A stretch of 54,019 bases of DNA from Desulfobacteraceae bacterium (GCA_021737045.1 JAIPES010000008.1:1-54019); one strand, 5' to 3'. Positions 26,238 through 34,577 are shown, numbered from the stretch's first letter. Program-made: numbers and translations. The notes: a model not told the origin generated them from the letters alone.

Positions 26238-27230
26238 TTATTGCCTGTGGGTATCAGCGGTCGGGTTTTCACTGCGCTCGTAGGCGTCAATGATTTTCTG
26301 CACCAGTTTGTGGCGCACCACGTCGCGCTTGGAAAAAAACACAAATTCAATGCCGGCGATCCCGGCCAGCAGTTCTTTGGCCTCCACAAGCCCGGAGGCC
26401 CGGTTCTTGGGCAAATCGCTCTGGGTGATGTCTCCGGTGATCACGGCCTTGGAGTTAAACCCGATGCGGGTGAGAAACATCTTCATCTGCTCGGAGGTGG
26501 AATTCTGCGCCTCATCCAGGATGATAAAGGCGTCATTCAAGGTCCGGCCCCGCATAAAGGCCAGGGGAGCCACCTCGATGATCCCCTGCTCGATAAGCCC
26601 GCCGGCTTTTTCAAAGGGCATCATGTCATGCAGTGCGTCATATAAGGGCCGCAAATAGGGATTGACCTTTTCGGCCAGGTCTCCGGGTAAAAACCCAAGG
26701 GCCTCGCCGGCTTCCACCGCCGGCCGGGTGAGGATGATCCGGCTGACCTTTTTTCTGGCCAGGGCGGCCACGGCCATGGCCATGGCCAGATAGGTTTTTC
26801 CCGTTCCTGCCGGGCCGATGCCAAAGACGATGTCGTGGTTGCGCACCGCATCAATGTATTGTTTCTGAACCGGGCTCTTGGGGGTGATGGTGCGCCGGCC
26901 TGAAGTAATATAGACCGTATCCAGAAAGATTTCTTTTAATTTCACGCTGCAGTCCCGGCACAGCACATTGGCCGCGTAATCCACATCATTGGGATAGACC
27001 GGGTATCCTTCCTTTAACAGCCCGTAGAGCTGGTTTAAAATCTCGCAGGCCAGCTCGGCTGAAACAGAGTCGCCTTCCACGAGCACGCCGTTTCCCCTGG
27101 CATGGATCGACGCCCCGGAGGATTCGGCAATTCGCTGCAGGTTGGCGTTATGGGTGCCAAACAGGCTCCGGGCCAGGGCCGGGTCCGGAAAGGTTAATTC
27201 TGAGCGGGTTTTTTCCTGGTAATTCATCAT
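26238..27230 (-). CDS. ybeZ: PhoH family ATPase (YbeZ)
   Basis: A cytosolic P-loop protein of the PhoH family, commonly encoded next to ybeY and thought to act with it in RNA metabolism. The N-terminal 120 residues contain a KH-like segment (RIAESSGASIHARGNGVLVE). The ATPase has Walker A GPAGTGKT (139-146), RPAVEAGEALGFLPGDL, Walker B AFIILDEAQN and RIGFNSKAVITGDITQSDLP. At 330 residues the length is usual. Two adjacent ATG codons open the frame and the second may be used. It is the first gene of the minus-strand run ending at lysC. Confidence 0.93.
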   Translation of the reverse strand: MMNYQEKTRSELTFPDPALARSLFGTHNANLQRIAESSGASIHARGNGVLVEGDSVSAELACEILNQLYGLLKEGYPVYPNDVDYAANVLCRDCSVKLKEIFLDTVYITSGRRTITPKSPVQKQYIDAVRNHDIVFGIGPAGTGKTYLAMAMAVAALARKKVSRIILTRPAVEAGEALGFLPGDLAEKVNPYLRPLYDALHDMMPFEKAGGLIEQGIIEVAPLAFMRGRTLNDAFIILDEAQNSTSEQMKMFLTRIGFNSKAVITGDITQSDLPKNRASGLVEAKELLAGIAGIEFVFFSKRDVVRHKLVQKIIDAYERSENPTADTHRQ

Positions 27231-27285
27231 AAGGTGCAGTGCAGTGCATAAAAAGTTTTATATCCGGGTTGTTATTTCCGGATGC

Positions 27286-27314
27286 TGTATACAGGTTTTG
27301 TATATCATGGGCAA
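27286..27314 (-). promoter_or_regulatory. Candidate promoter for the phoH-to-lysC operon
   Basis: On the minus strand TTGCCC is followed after exactly 17 bases by TATACA, about 55 bases upstream of the phoH ATG. The -35 is imperfect. Confidence 0.45.
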
Positions 27315-27429
27315 TTCATATTTTGCAATTGCCAAAATAAGCGCGGTTTGCCCGGAAAACGGGCTTGACGGCTTTTTCCCCCTCTGTTAGTCAACAAATT
27401 GATCCTTCTGCCGTTTTTAAAGAGGTTCC

Positions 27430-27435
27430 TATAAT
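27430..27435 (+). promoter_or_regulatory. Candidate -10 box upstream of cvpA
   Basis: A perfect TATAAT lies 54 bases before the cvpA start on the plus strand. No good -35 hexamer is seen at 16-18 bases, so it may be a weak or activated promoter. Nothing else is recognised between the phoH promoter and cvpA. Confidence 0.35.
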
Positions 27436-27489
27436 AATTATCCTGCGGGCCTTGTCAATAACCCGGCCTGCCCAAAAGGAATTTTGGGG

Positions 27490-28020
27490 ATGAATCCGTT
27501 TGACATGGTCATTGTTGTCATTCTCAGTTACAGCATTATCCGGGGCGCGTTCCGGGGTGTGATCCGGGAGGTTGCGGCCATTGTGGGTGTGATCGGCGGA
27601 TTCTACGCGGCCTTTATGCATCATGATCTCCTGGCCCCGCTGCTTTCCGGATGGATTGAGAATCTGCACTACATTTATATTGCCTCCTTTCTGATCCTGT
27701 TTTGCGCGTTTTTTCTGGCCGCCACCCTGGTGGGATTTTTGCTTCGTACGCTTCTTAAACTGATGTTGCTGGGCGTCATTGACCGTGTGCTGGGGGCGGT
27801 ATTTGGGGCGTTAAAGGCCGTGGTCCTGGTTTCCCTGCTGTTTTTTCTCCTGATTACCTTTCTGCCCGCCGGCGGCAGGCAAATGGTGCATGAATCGGTT
27901 ATGGCCCCGCGCATTAACGCTGTTGCAGGGGGCGTGGCCCGGGTGATTCCCCGGGATGTCCGCCAGTCCGTGGCCCAAAGAATGCAGGAGCTGAAAACCG
28001 AGTGGGAGAAGAATCAATAA
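27490..28020 (+). CDS. cvpA: CvpA family membrane protein
   Basis: The 176-residue protein has the CvpA layout: MNPFDMVIVVILSYSIIRGA, then FRGVIREVAAIVGVIGGF, with four predicted membrane helices and the loop RVLGAVFGALKAVVL. CvpA is needed for colicin V export in E. coli and has broader, ill-defined envelope and peptidoglycan-linked roles. The ATG is chosen because AAGGA lies about 8 bases upstream; a TTG two codons earlier is less likely. It is divergent from phoH and convergent with the Nudix gene, from which its stop is 9 bases away. Confidence 0.88.
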   Translation: MNPFDMVIVVILSYSIIRGAFRGVIREVAAIVGVIGGFYAAFMHHDLLAPLLSGWIENLHYIYIASFLILFCAFFLAATLVGFLLRTLLKLMLLGVIDRVLGAVFGALKAVVLVSLLFFLLITFLPAGGRQMVHESVMAPRINAVAGGVARVIPRDVRQSVAQRMQELKTEWEKNQ

Positions 28021-28029
28021 GGCCCTCAA

Positions 28030-28560
28030 TTACGGACTGCATGCCGGAGTTGCGGTGTTTTGCCGGTAGCCGGCATAATAGATCCGGATCAGGGATTGGT
28101 GGCTGTTAAATGCGATTTCCGGCAGGCGGTCTTTGTCAAACCATGCGGCTTCATCTGCGTCATCGCCGGCCCGGGCGGTTCCGGAAAAGCTTCTGACCAG
28201 AAAGCCGATCATCAGGATGGCTTTGTAGAACCGGCCCTCGTTTGTGAGCACGCCCAGGAGCATGTCGATTTTCCCGCAAATGCCGGTTTCCTCGCACAAT
28301 TCCCGCAGGGCCCCTTCCTCCGGGCTCTCCCCGGTTTCCAGAAACCCGCCGGGCAGACACCACCAGCCGGTTTTGGGCTCTATGTTGCGTTTTACCAACA
28401 GAATCCGGTCGTATTCGTCTGCCACCACAACACTGGTGGCCGGAACCGGGTTTTCATACACGGGAAGGGCGCATGCGCTGCAATACTGCCGCATGCGACC
28501 TTCGGTAAATTTTTCTGTGAGCCCCAGTCCGCAGTAAGGGCAGAATTTTTTTTCTTTCAT
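28030..28560 (-). CDS. Nudix hydrolase with N-terminal zinc ribbon
   Basis: The N-terminus has a two-knuckle zinc ribbon, KFCPYCG and QYCSACALPVYENP. The Nudix fold has LVKRNIEPKTGWWCLPGGF and the Nudix box read as GGFLETGES followed by RELCEETG, which binds the metal and cleaves nucleoside diphosphates linked to another moiety. The ribbon-plus-Nudix plan resembles NudC-type NADH pyrophosphatases and short Nudix proteins of 150-180 residues, but the substrate cannot be read from sequence. It starts 3 bases after the aldolase stop, so the two are co-transcribed. Confidence 0.88.
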   Translation of the reverse strand: MKEKKFCPYCGLGLTEKFTEGRMRQYCSACALPVYENPVPATSVVVADEYDRILLVKRNIEPKTGWWCLPGGFLETGESPEEGALRELCEETGICGKIDMLLGVLTNEGRFYKAILMIGFLVRSFSGTARAGDDADEAAWFDKDRLPEIAFNSHQSLIRIYYAGYRQNTATPACSP

Positions 28561-28563
28561 GGA

Positions 28564-29838
28564 TCAGTCTTCAAAATTGCCGGCTTCGCCCCGGTCGCGT
28601 TCAATTGCTGCACCCCGGTCCCGGATCCGGCTTTCGCTCCAGTTTTCCGGATCTTCCAGGCGCTGTGCCTTGGCTCCCGGGTCGTGGGAGCCGGCTGCAA
28701 GGATTTCTTCAACCGCAATGGGCGCGGTGTCCTTGCAGTTTAACACGTTGACCAGCATGTTGTAGACAAACTGCTCCACCCGCTCGGCCATTCGCAGGCG
28801 CACTTTTTTGGACTGGGCCAGCAGCCGGCTTTCAAACGGGAGGTTGAGTTTTTTGAAATCACCCTTTTTCAGGCCCTTGGATTCGGCATAGGCGGTCATT
28901 TCCTTCCACATGTCCTCGGTGACGCCCTGGTTTTCAACCTTGACGAAGTTGCCGTTGTCATCGAGCTTTGCATTGCCGTAATCGTTGACCTCCAGCCCCC
29001 AGGAAATCATCTGCAGGGCCGTGGCCACATTGGCCTTGGTGGTGCGGGTCTGCTCGGCGATTTTTCGCAGCCGGTCCGAGGAGTTTCCCGAGGTGCCGTG
29101 CTGGGCGCCCGATACCTTGTACGGGGCAAGGGCATCGTGGATCCTGGCGGTGAGCTCTATCTGGATGCCTTCGGAGGCCGCCTCAATGCCGTGGGTGGTG
29201 CCGTTGTTCAAGGCGATCCAGTCCGGAAACACGTCATGGGCGTTTAGTCCCTGGATCAAAAACAGGGCTTCCTCGGGGGTGGATAGGCCGGTTTTTCCTT
29301 TTATTTCGCCAACTTCGGTTTCATGTCCCGCCCATTTGGGCACATAGGGCCACAGTTGGAGGCTGGAAAGCAGGTTTTCCTCATCCGGCAGATGGGAGGC
29401 GTCAAGGGCAATGGAGGTCATGCCCGCATCAAATACACTGGGAATTTCCGTCTTTGCGGCTTCCACGTCTTCAGGGCCCTTGATGCCGTAATGGTCCGCG
29501 TGCACGGCCACGGGCACGGTGATGCCCATTTCATTGCAAAGATTGTCCACTATCCGGGCAATATTCCAGAAATTCACCCCGCAATAGGTGCTTTCAGATT
29601 TGGCAATCTCGATGATAATGGCGGCATTGGCCCGCTGGGCCGCCATGAGCGCGCCGCGGATGACAAAATAGTTTCTTCCGTTGGCGGCCATGGCAATGGC
29701 TTTTCCCTTTTTGAGCATGGCCCGGTCAATGAACTTGCCGCTGACAATCAGGGCTCTGGAATTGGGAAACAGTTCCACCACGTTGGGCGGCCGTCCGACC
29801 TGCAATGCCTGCGCAAAAGCGTCCTGGTAGTTTTTCAT
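28564..29838 (-). CDS. Class II fructose-bisphosphate aldolase family protein
   Basis: The zinc-dependent aldolase fold is indicated by AIIIEIAKSESTYCG, the metal-binding PVAVHADHYGIKGPEDVEA, FDAGMTSIALDASHLP, the conserved glutamate in HETEVGEIKGK and PDWIALNNGTTHG. The reaction would be reversible cleavage of fructose 1,6-bisphosphate or a related ketose bisphosphate. At 424 residues it is longer than the 280-360 of common types and has a C-terminal extension after the barrel, so true substrate use is not certain. AAGGGAG precedes the ATG. The Nudix gene follows immediately. Confidence 0.85.
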   Translation of the reverse strand: MKNYQDAFAQALQVGRPPNVVELFPNSRALIVSGKFIDRAMLKKGKAIAMAANGRNYFVIRGALMAAQRANAAIIIEIAKSESTYCGVNFWNIARIVDNLCNEMGITVPVAVHADHYGIKGPEDVEAAKTEIPSVFDAGMTSIALDASHLPDEENLLSSLQLWPYVPKWAGHETEVGEIKGKTGLSTPEEALFLIQGLNAHDVFPDWIALNNGTTHGIEAASEGIQIELTARIHDALAPYKVSGAQHGTSGNSSDRLRKIAEQTRTTKANVATALQMISWGLEVNDYGNAKLDDNGNFVKVENQGVTEDMWKEMTAYAESKGLKKGDFKKLNLPFESRLLAQSKKVRLRMAERVEQFVYNMLVNVLNCKDTAPIAVEEILAAGSHDPGAKAQRLEDPENWSESRIRDRGAAIERDRGEAGNFED

Positions 29839-29925
29839 TGGTATCTCCCTTCTTATGGTCGCAAATAGGATTGTGTCTTAATCATCATTATTAACACGAA
29901 GCATGCCGGGCGCACGTACAAAAAA

Positions 29926-30201
29926 TTATCCCTTTGGCGCTGTGTGGCTGCCGGTTACAGAATCGGCCCGGATCTGTTCCAGGATTTCAATGATCTCGTC
30001 GTGCTGCGGCTCCGGGGCAAACACCTCCCCCCAACCCTTCTGCATTTGAAATAAACCGTCATAGGCCGTGTCATGATGAGATCGCATGCGGTGGGGGATT
30101 GCGCGTTCCTTTAGAATCGATTCAAGCAGCTGGGCTTCAAACGGGTTTTCCAGGGCAGTGACTCGCTTGTAATCGGCATTTCGGGGCTCTTTGCCATCCA
30201 T
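29926..30201 (-). CDS. DUF2007-like small protein
   Basis: This 91-residue soluble protein has the pattern of DUF2007 (putative signal-transducing) proteins: KRVTALENPFEAQLLESILK, then ERAIPHRMRSHHD, and a C-terminal EVFAPEPQHDEIIEILEQIR resembling a short ferredoxin-like or PII-like fold. No catalytic residues stand out and the function of the family is unknown. It lies upstream of the aldolase gene on the same strand and divergent from the response regulator. A CGGAAG sequence sits 5 bases before the ATG. Confidence 0.65.
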   Translation of the reverse strand: MDGKEPRNADYKRVTALENPFEAQLLESILKERAIPHRMRSHHDTAYDGLFQMQKGWGEVFAPEPQHDEIIEILEQIRADSVTGSHTAPKG

Positions 30202-30265
30202 GGCTGCTTCCGTTGTATTTCCGTTGAAATCCGAAAGTTGAATATGGTATAGAATTTTTTTATAT

Positions 30266-30285
30266 GGGCCTTACTATAAAGGCCC
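30266..30285. other. Short inverted repeat in the divergent intergenic region
   Basis: GGGCCTT-ACTATA-AAGGCCC is a perfect 7-bp stem between the divergent DUF2007 and response-regulator genes. It could be an operator or a small RNA hairpin. Neither side has a convincing T-run for a terminator. Confidence 0.3.
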
Positions 30286-30322
30286 GGTATTTTTGCTGTC
30301 AATACATATATTGGGTGGGTTC

Positions 30323-31516
30323 ATGGACAAGGTTCTGATTGTCGACGGAGACGAGGCCTTTCTGGAACAGACCAAAGCCGGTCTGGAAAAGGTCCGGCAG
30401 TTTCAGGTGCTCACCGCGGCTGACGGCCGTCAGGCGCTTTCACTCCTGTCAAAGCAGCCGGTTTCCGTGCTGGCTACAGATATTGAAACCCCGAGCCTGG
30501 ATGCTCTGGAACTGCTTTCCTACATGTCCATCAATCACCCCCGGACCCCCTGCATTGTCATGACCGACCGGGGAAAACCCTGGTTTAAAAAGCGCATCAG
30601 CCAGCAGTCCTTTCTCTACCACCTGGAAAAGCCGTTTCAGGTGGGATCCCTGGTGTCGGCCATTTTTGTGGGGTTAAACCTTCGCGATGAAGGCGCCGGC
30701 GCCCAGGGCATGAACATGGCAACGCTTCTTCCCCTGCTGGAGCTGCAGCAGAAAACCTGCCGCATGAAGGTCAAGGCCGCAGGCAAGCGCATGGGGTTTT
30801 TGTATTTTGAAAACGGTGAGATCATTGATGCCCACTGCGGGGATTTGTCAGTGCAGGAAGCGGCCGGCCAGATCGCATCCTGGAACCGGATTTCCTTTTC
30901 CTTTTCAGACCTGCCCCGCCGCCGCACCCGCAGAAGGGTCAAAACCAAGCTCATGGATTTTGCCGAAGCCACCTGGAGCACCACTGCAAAACCCGCTGAT
31001 CCCAATCCGGCTTCCGAGGCCTGGGGCGACGGGGAAAAAGCCCGCACCTTTGAAGAGGATTTCGAGGTCATCGAGCTTGTGGAGGAGATTGAGCCGGATC
31101 CGGAAGAGCCGGAATACGGGGCTGTTGATGAAGCTGAGGTGGTGCAGAATTGCCGGGACGTGGTAAAACAGATTGCCTCCATCCTGGAGCAGTCCGAAGA
31201 AACCCGGGATTTTCAGATGATTGCGGTGGTTGATGACCGCCTGGCGTTTCAGGCCCTTCAGTACGAGGGCCCAAAAAAACCCGACACCCGCGCCCTGACC
31301 CAAAAGCTGGCCCCGTTTTTTAACACTGCTGCGCCCGCGGCCAAAAGTGCAGGCCTTGGCCCGGTTTCCGGGCTGACCCTTCACGGGGAAAACGGCGTTC
31401 TGGTGGTCCAGGAACTGGCTGTGGAGCCCGGCCAGAGCCCGCTGTGGTCCCTGGTGCTGTGCGGTCCCCGGTGCAACTGGTATTTTGTCAAAACCTGTCT
31501 GGAATCGCTGATTTAA
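30323..31516 (+). CDS. Response regulator with PATAN (DUF4388) domain and C-terminal roadblock-like region
   Basis: The start MDKVLIVDGDEAF follows GGTGGG; ten extra upstream codons are rejected. A receiver domain (1-120) has acidic residues D8 and D10, the phospho-acceptor D53 in ATDIETPS, T81 and K103 in LEKPF. A PATAN/DUF4388 domain (about 130-215) shows GFLYFENGEIIDAHCGDLS and ISFSFSDLP. An acidic linker is followed by about 120 residues (DFQMIAVVDDRLAFQAL to WYFVKTCLESLI) that look like a roadblock/LC7 fold, a regulator of small GTPases. No DNA-binding or enzymatic output is present, so it probably works through protein contacts, perhaps in polarity or motility. No partner kinase is nearby. 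Confidence 0.75.
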   Translation: MDKVLIVDGDEAFLEQTKAGLEKVRQFQVLTAADGRQALSLLSKQPVSVLATDIETPSLDALELLSYMSINHPRTPCIVMTDRGKPWFKKRISQQSFLYHLEKPFQVGSLVSAIFVGLNLRDEGAGAQGMNMATLLPLLELQQKTCRMKVKAAGKRMGFLYFENGEIIDAHCGDLSVQEAAGQIASWNRISFSFSDLPRRRTRRRVKTKLMDFAEATWSTTAKPADPNPASEAWGDGEKARTFEEDFEVIELVEEIEPDPEEPEYGAVDEAEVVQNCRDVVKQIASILEQSEETRDFQMIAVVDDRLAFQALQYEGPKKPDTRALTQKLAPFFNTAAPAAKSAGLGPVSGLTLHGENGVLVVQELAVEPGQSPLWSLVLCGPRCNWYFVKTCLESLI

Positions 31517-31521
31517 CTTTT

Positions 31522-31646
31522 GACGGCGCCATAAAAAGTCCAATATCTGTGTTACGCGCAATTTCTCAGAATTTCACGTACGGATAAGTACGCTGCATTC
31601 TTCGAAATTGCATAAGCCTTGATCTTGAACTTTTTATGGCGCCGTC
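31522..31646. repeat. Family A hairpin repeat, copy 3 (arms with matched substitutions)
   Basis: This 125-bp copy lies between the convergent ends of the response regulator and the molybdopterin oxidoreductase, 5 and 21 bases from their stops, so it could terminate both. The left end GACGGCGCCATAAAAAGT is the exact complement of the right end ACTTTTTATGGCGCCGTC. Compared with the family consensus GATGGCGCCGTAAAAAGT, both arms carry the same two changes. The centre is CGTAC-GGATAA-GTACG. Confidence 0.92.
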
Positions 31647-31667
31647 TGAAATCAGAGTTCTTTCCTT

Positions 31668-33896
31668 TCAGCCCACGGTTACGGCAATACCGTTTAACAC
31701 GGCTGTGGCAGACAGGGGATCCACTGCCGCCGGCACAATCCGGTTGGTGTTGACACCCGGATTTGTCCCAGCCACCTGCATCTGCATTCCTTCCATGTCA
31801 TGGCCCCATCCGTGGGGCAGGCTCACCACTCCTTCCATGACCCGGTCCGTGATTTCCATGGGCGCGCTCACGCTGCCGGCATCTGATGTGATCCGGGCCG
31901 TCTTCCCCTGTTTGAGTCCCAGCCGGGCGGCGTCTGCGGGGTTGACCTGCAGGGTGCACGGGTTTTTTGCCGATAAAGCCGGTATATTGTGCATCCAGGA
32001 ATTGTTGGTGCGAAGGTGCCTCCGGCCGATCAGGCGCAGGGGCCGGCCCGTGTCTGAACTGTTTTCTTCCGGATTTCCCAGATCTGCCATGGCTTTTTGA
32101 AATACGTCGGCAAACAAATGGATTTTTCCGTCCGGGTTGGAAACAGCGCTGTCAATCCAGGATTCAAGGGGGCCCAGGTCCACGCCCCTGGGGTTGGCAA
32201 GCAGTTTGTCCAGGCTCAGCCCGTCTGGTTTAAGGCCGAAATTGTCTCCGTAAGGGCCGATGCGCAAAAGCAGGTCCAAAACCCGTTCCGGTCCACTGCG
32301 GCCGGAAAGCATGCCAATCAGGGAGTCAGGGCTGACCCCGGCTTTTTGCTCTCCGCCCATGGCCGAAATCACGCCGGCTGCCAGCTGGCTGACCATGGCA
32401 TCGGCAATTTCACCCGGATCGGCCGACGCCCCCCGGCCCTGGCCGATCAGGGCCAGGTGGGCCAGAATTTCCCATTTGTCTTTTTCTTCCGGCCTTTTTT
32501 CAAATATCGGCGGGCAATAGGCTGTAAAATTGCGCACAGACAGGCCGTGGAAGAAAACGTCGTAGTGACCGTGGCTCAAGATCGAGGCCGGCGGCAGGAT
32601 TACATTGGCCCTGCGGGTGGACTCGTTGATGTAGTAGTCAACACTGACCATGAAATCCAGCCCGGACATGGCCGCATCCAGCCGGTCGCTTTCAGGCACG
32701 GCCACCACCGGATTGCCGGCCACTGTGACAAGGGCCCGGATTTGTCCGTCGCCCGGGGTTTCCATCTCTTCGGCCATCATTGCCGCCGGCAGTTCACCGC
32801 AGACTTCCGGTGCATCCGACACCCTTGAGTGCCACCGGCCGGTGGCAAAGCCCTTTCTGGCAATGCTGCCGTCAGGCACGTGGGCGGCTTTGGGAAAACC
32901 CGTGCCGCCTTTGGCATCCAGGTTGCCGGTGAGGATGTTGATGACTTCGATGAGCCAGGAGCAAAGGGTTCCAAAGGCGGCGGTGCAGGTTCCCATGCGG
33001 CCGTAGACCGCACATTTATCGGCCTGGCCGATTTTTTCGGCCAAGAGGGTGATCTCATCTTCGGCCACCCCGCACAGGGGTGCGGCCGCCTGGGGGGTCC
33101 AGGGGGAAACGGCTTCCTTGAGGGCGGAAATGTCTGCGGGATCCAGAAAATCAGATAGATGCCCGGGCCTGACCCTGTCTTGGGCAAACAGCACGTTGAT
33201 AATGGCACACAGCATGTACACATCTGTTCCCGGCCGGATAAACAAATGCTGGTCTGCGGCCTCTGCGGTTCGGGTTCTGGCCGGGTCGATGACAATCATT
33301 TTGCCGCCCCGGTTCTGCAGATCCCGGACCCGGCCCGGCATGTCCGGGGCGGTCATGAGACTGCCGTTGGAAACATACGGGTTGGCCCCGAAGACCACAA
33401 ACAAATCCGTGCGGTCGATATCCGGCACCGGGATTCGGCCCGGGTGCCCGTAGAGCCATCCGCAGGCGGCCATCTTGGGCATCTGGTCCACCGTGGAGGC
33501 GGAGTAGAAGTTTTTGGTTTTAAATGCCTTTGCCATGGGGCGGACAAACAGGCCGCCGGCCATGGTGTGGGTGTTGGGGTTGCCCAGGTATATGGCCACG
33601 CTGTCGTTTCCATGGGCCTTTCGGATGCGGGTGAGATTTTCTTCCACCAGGGCCAGGGCCTCGTCCCAGTCCGCCTTTCGAAATTGGCCGTTTTCCCGGA
33701 TCATGGGGGAGGTCAGGCGGTCCGGGTCTTCGTGGAGGTCTTTTAGGGCAATGCCCTTGGGGCAGCAAAATCCCTTGCTCATGGGATGCTGCTGATCTCC
33801 CCGGATTTTTTCCACGCGGTTTTCCGACAGGGTGATTTCCAGGCCGCAGCCGGCCTCGCACAGGGGACAGGTCCGAAAAGCAGTGGTTTGGGTCAT
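31668..33896 (-). CDS. Molybdopterin oxidoreductase, DMSO reductase family
   Basis: This is a 742-residue Mo/W-bisMGD enzyme. The N-terminal 4Fe-4S site is C10xxC13xxxC17 with a fourth cysteine at 44 or 45 (CPLCEAGC and FCCPKG). Cofactor-binding segments include FYSASTVDQMPKMAACGWLY, VVFGANPYVSNGSLM and, in the C-terminal beta domain, HNIPALSAKNPCTLQVNPAD and VSLPHGWGHDMEGMQM. There is no Tat signal, so it is cytosolic. No dedicated partner subunit is adjacent. The start MTQTTAFRTC follows GGAG; a 59-codon upstream extension is rejected. The physiological substrate cannot be assigned. Confidence 0.88.
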   Translation of the reverse strand: MTQTTAFRTCPLCEAGCGLEITLSENRVEKIRGDQQHPMSKGFCCPKGIALKDLHEDPDRLTSPMIRENGQFRKADWDEALALVEENLTRIRKAHGNDSVAIYLGNPNTHTMAGGLFVRPMAKAFKTKNFYSASTVDQMPKMAACGWLYGHPGRIPVPDIDRTDLFVVFGANPYVSNGSLMTAPDMPGRVRDLQNRGGKMIVIDPARTRTAEAADQHLFIRPGTDVYMLCAIINVLFAQDRVRPGHLSDFLDPADISALKEAVSPWTPQAAAPLCGVAEDEITLLAEKIGQADKCAVYGRMGTCTAAFGTLCSWLIEVINILTGNLDAKGGTGFPKAAHVPDGSIARKGFATGRWHSRVSDAPEVCGELPAAMMAEEMETPGDGQIRALVTVAGNPVVAVPESDRLDAAMSGLDFMVSVDYYINESTRRANVILPPASILSHGHYDVFFHGLSVRNFTAYCPPIFEKRPEEKDKWEILAHLALIGQGRGASADPGEIADAMVSQLAAGVISAMGGEQKAGVSPDSLIGMLSGRSGPERVLDLLLRIGPYGDNFGLKPDGLSLDKLLANPRGVDLGPLESWIDSAVSNPDGKIHLFADVFQKAMADLGNPEENSSDTGRPLRLIGRRHLRTNNSWMHNIPALSAKNPCTLQVNPADAARLGLKQGKTARITSDAGSVSAPMEITDRVMEGVVSLPHGWGHDMEGMQMQVAGTNPGVNTNRIVPAAVDPLSATAVLNGIAVTVG

Positions 33897-34070
33897 TTTT
33901 GCTCCTGCAAAAGAAGTAGATGGTTGGCAATGGATTGCTGGCAATAGCGCCGGATGCAAACGAAACAAAAAAAAAATCATACCACGTCGAAAGTGAAAAT
34001 CAAAAGCGGAAAAAGAGATTAAGGCTTTTATAACAATGACCTTGGAAAAATACGGCTTTCCGGTTTTTCG

Positions 34071-34266
34071 CATGGGCAGGGGTGGGGCGGGTTTGTTTGC
34101 CTGCGGATCGCTTTGGCCGATTGTCCCGGGGCTTTGGCTGGAATTTCAAAAACTCGGGCTGATCGCCCTCAGACAGTTTGAAATTCCGGGCGCCAAAGCC
34201 CCGGGACAATCTTTTGGCCAAACCGCTCCAATGCAGTCAAACAAACCCGCCCCACCCCTGCCCATG
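34071..34266. repeat. Family B hairpin, 196 bp, copy 1
   Basis: The outermost 29 bases at each end are perfect inverted repeats (left begins CATGGGCAGGGGTGGGGCGG; right ends CCGCCCCACCCCTGCCCATG). Further in, GATTGTCCCGGGGCTTTGGC pairs perfectly with GCCAAAGCCCCGGGACAATC, and GGAATTTCAAA with TTTGAAATTCC. The loop region reads AACTCGGGCTGATCGCCCTC. A near-identical core, but not the stem, occurs in the element at 34382. No credible gene is contained. It lies in an 818-base gap between the molybdopterin oxidoreductase start and the MFS gene; bases 34267-34381 show nothing recognisable. Confidence 0.93.
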
Positions 34267-34381
34267 GTCCACCCGATGCATATTTCAGGAATTCGTGTGC
34301 TGGAGAGCTTTGCAGTAAATCCCGGGATTGAGGTGAAACAAGACCCTGAGATGCAGGGTGGTGTATGGGCTCAGCGCTGCC

Positions 34382-34577
34382 AGGCAAGCTCGGGGCCGGG
34401 GGCGGTTTTTGAGGCGACATTGACCGTTTCCGGGAAAAATTCAGCCAATGCCGGAGCGAGCAAATTTCAAATTGTTTGAGGCCGGCAGGCCGAGTTTTTG
34501 AAATTTCCGCGGAGGCATTGGATGAATCCCGGAAACGGTCAGGAGCAAAAAAACCGGCCCCGGCCGCGAACTTGCCT
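34382..34577. repeat. Family B hairpin, 196 bp, copy 2
   Basis: It is exactly as long as the neighbouring hairpin. The arms include GGCAAGCTCGGGGCCGGG against CCCCGGCCGCGAACTTGCC, GACCGTTTCCGGGA against TCCCGGAAACGGTC, and CCAATGCC against GGCATTGG. On the minus strand the core reads AATTTCAAAAACTCGGCCTG, then CCGGCCTCAAACAATTTGAA, matching the core of the element at 34071 on the plus strand. The outer stem is unrelated to that element but shares segments (TTTTTTTGCTCCTGA, TCAATGTCGC) with the shorter copy at 53868. Bases 34578-34714 hold nothing clear. Confidence 0.92.

Noticed and set aside
31522-31646. Family A repeat as a simple bidirectional terminator
   Set aside because: Its place between convergent genes fits, but other copies lie upstream of genes on the same strand, and the 125-bp structure has no terminal T-run beyond the A5/T5 within the arms. 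Termination may be a side effect rather than the purpose.
34036-34479. 147-codon plus-strand frame covering the first hairpin
   Set aside because: It reads through both arms of a perfect palindrome, so its two halves are inverted echoes of each other. It shows no ribosome-binding site or protein signature.
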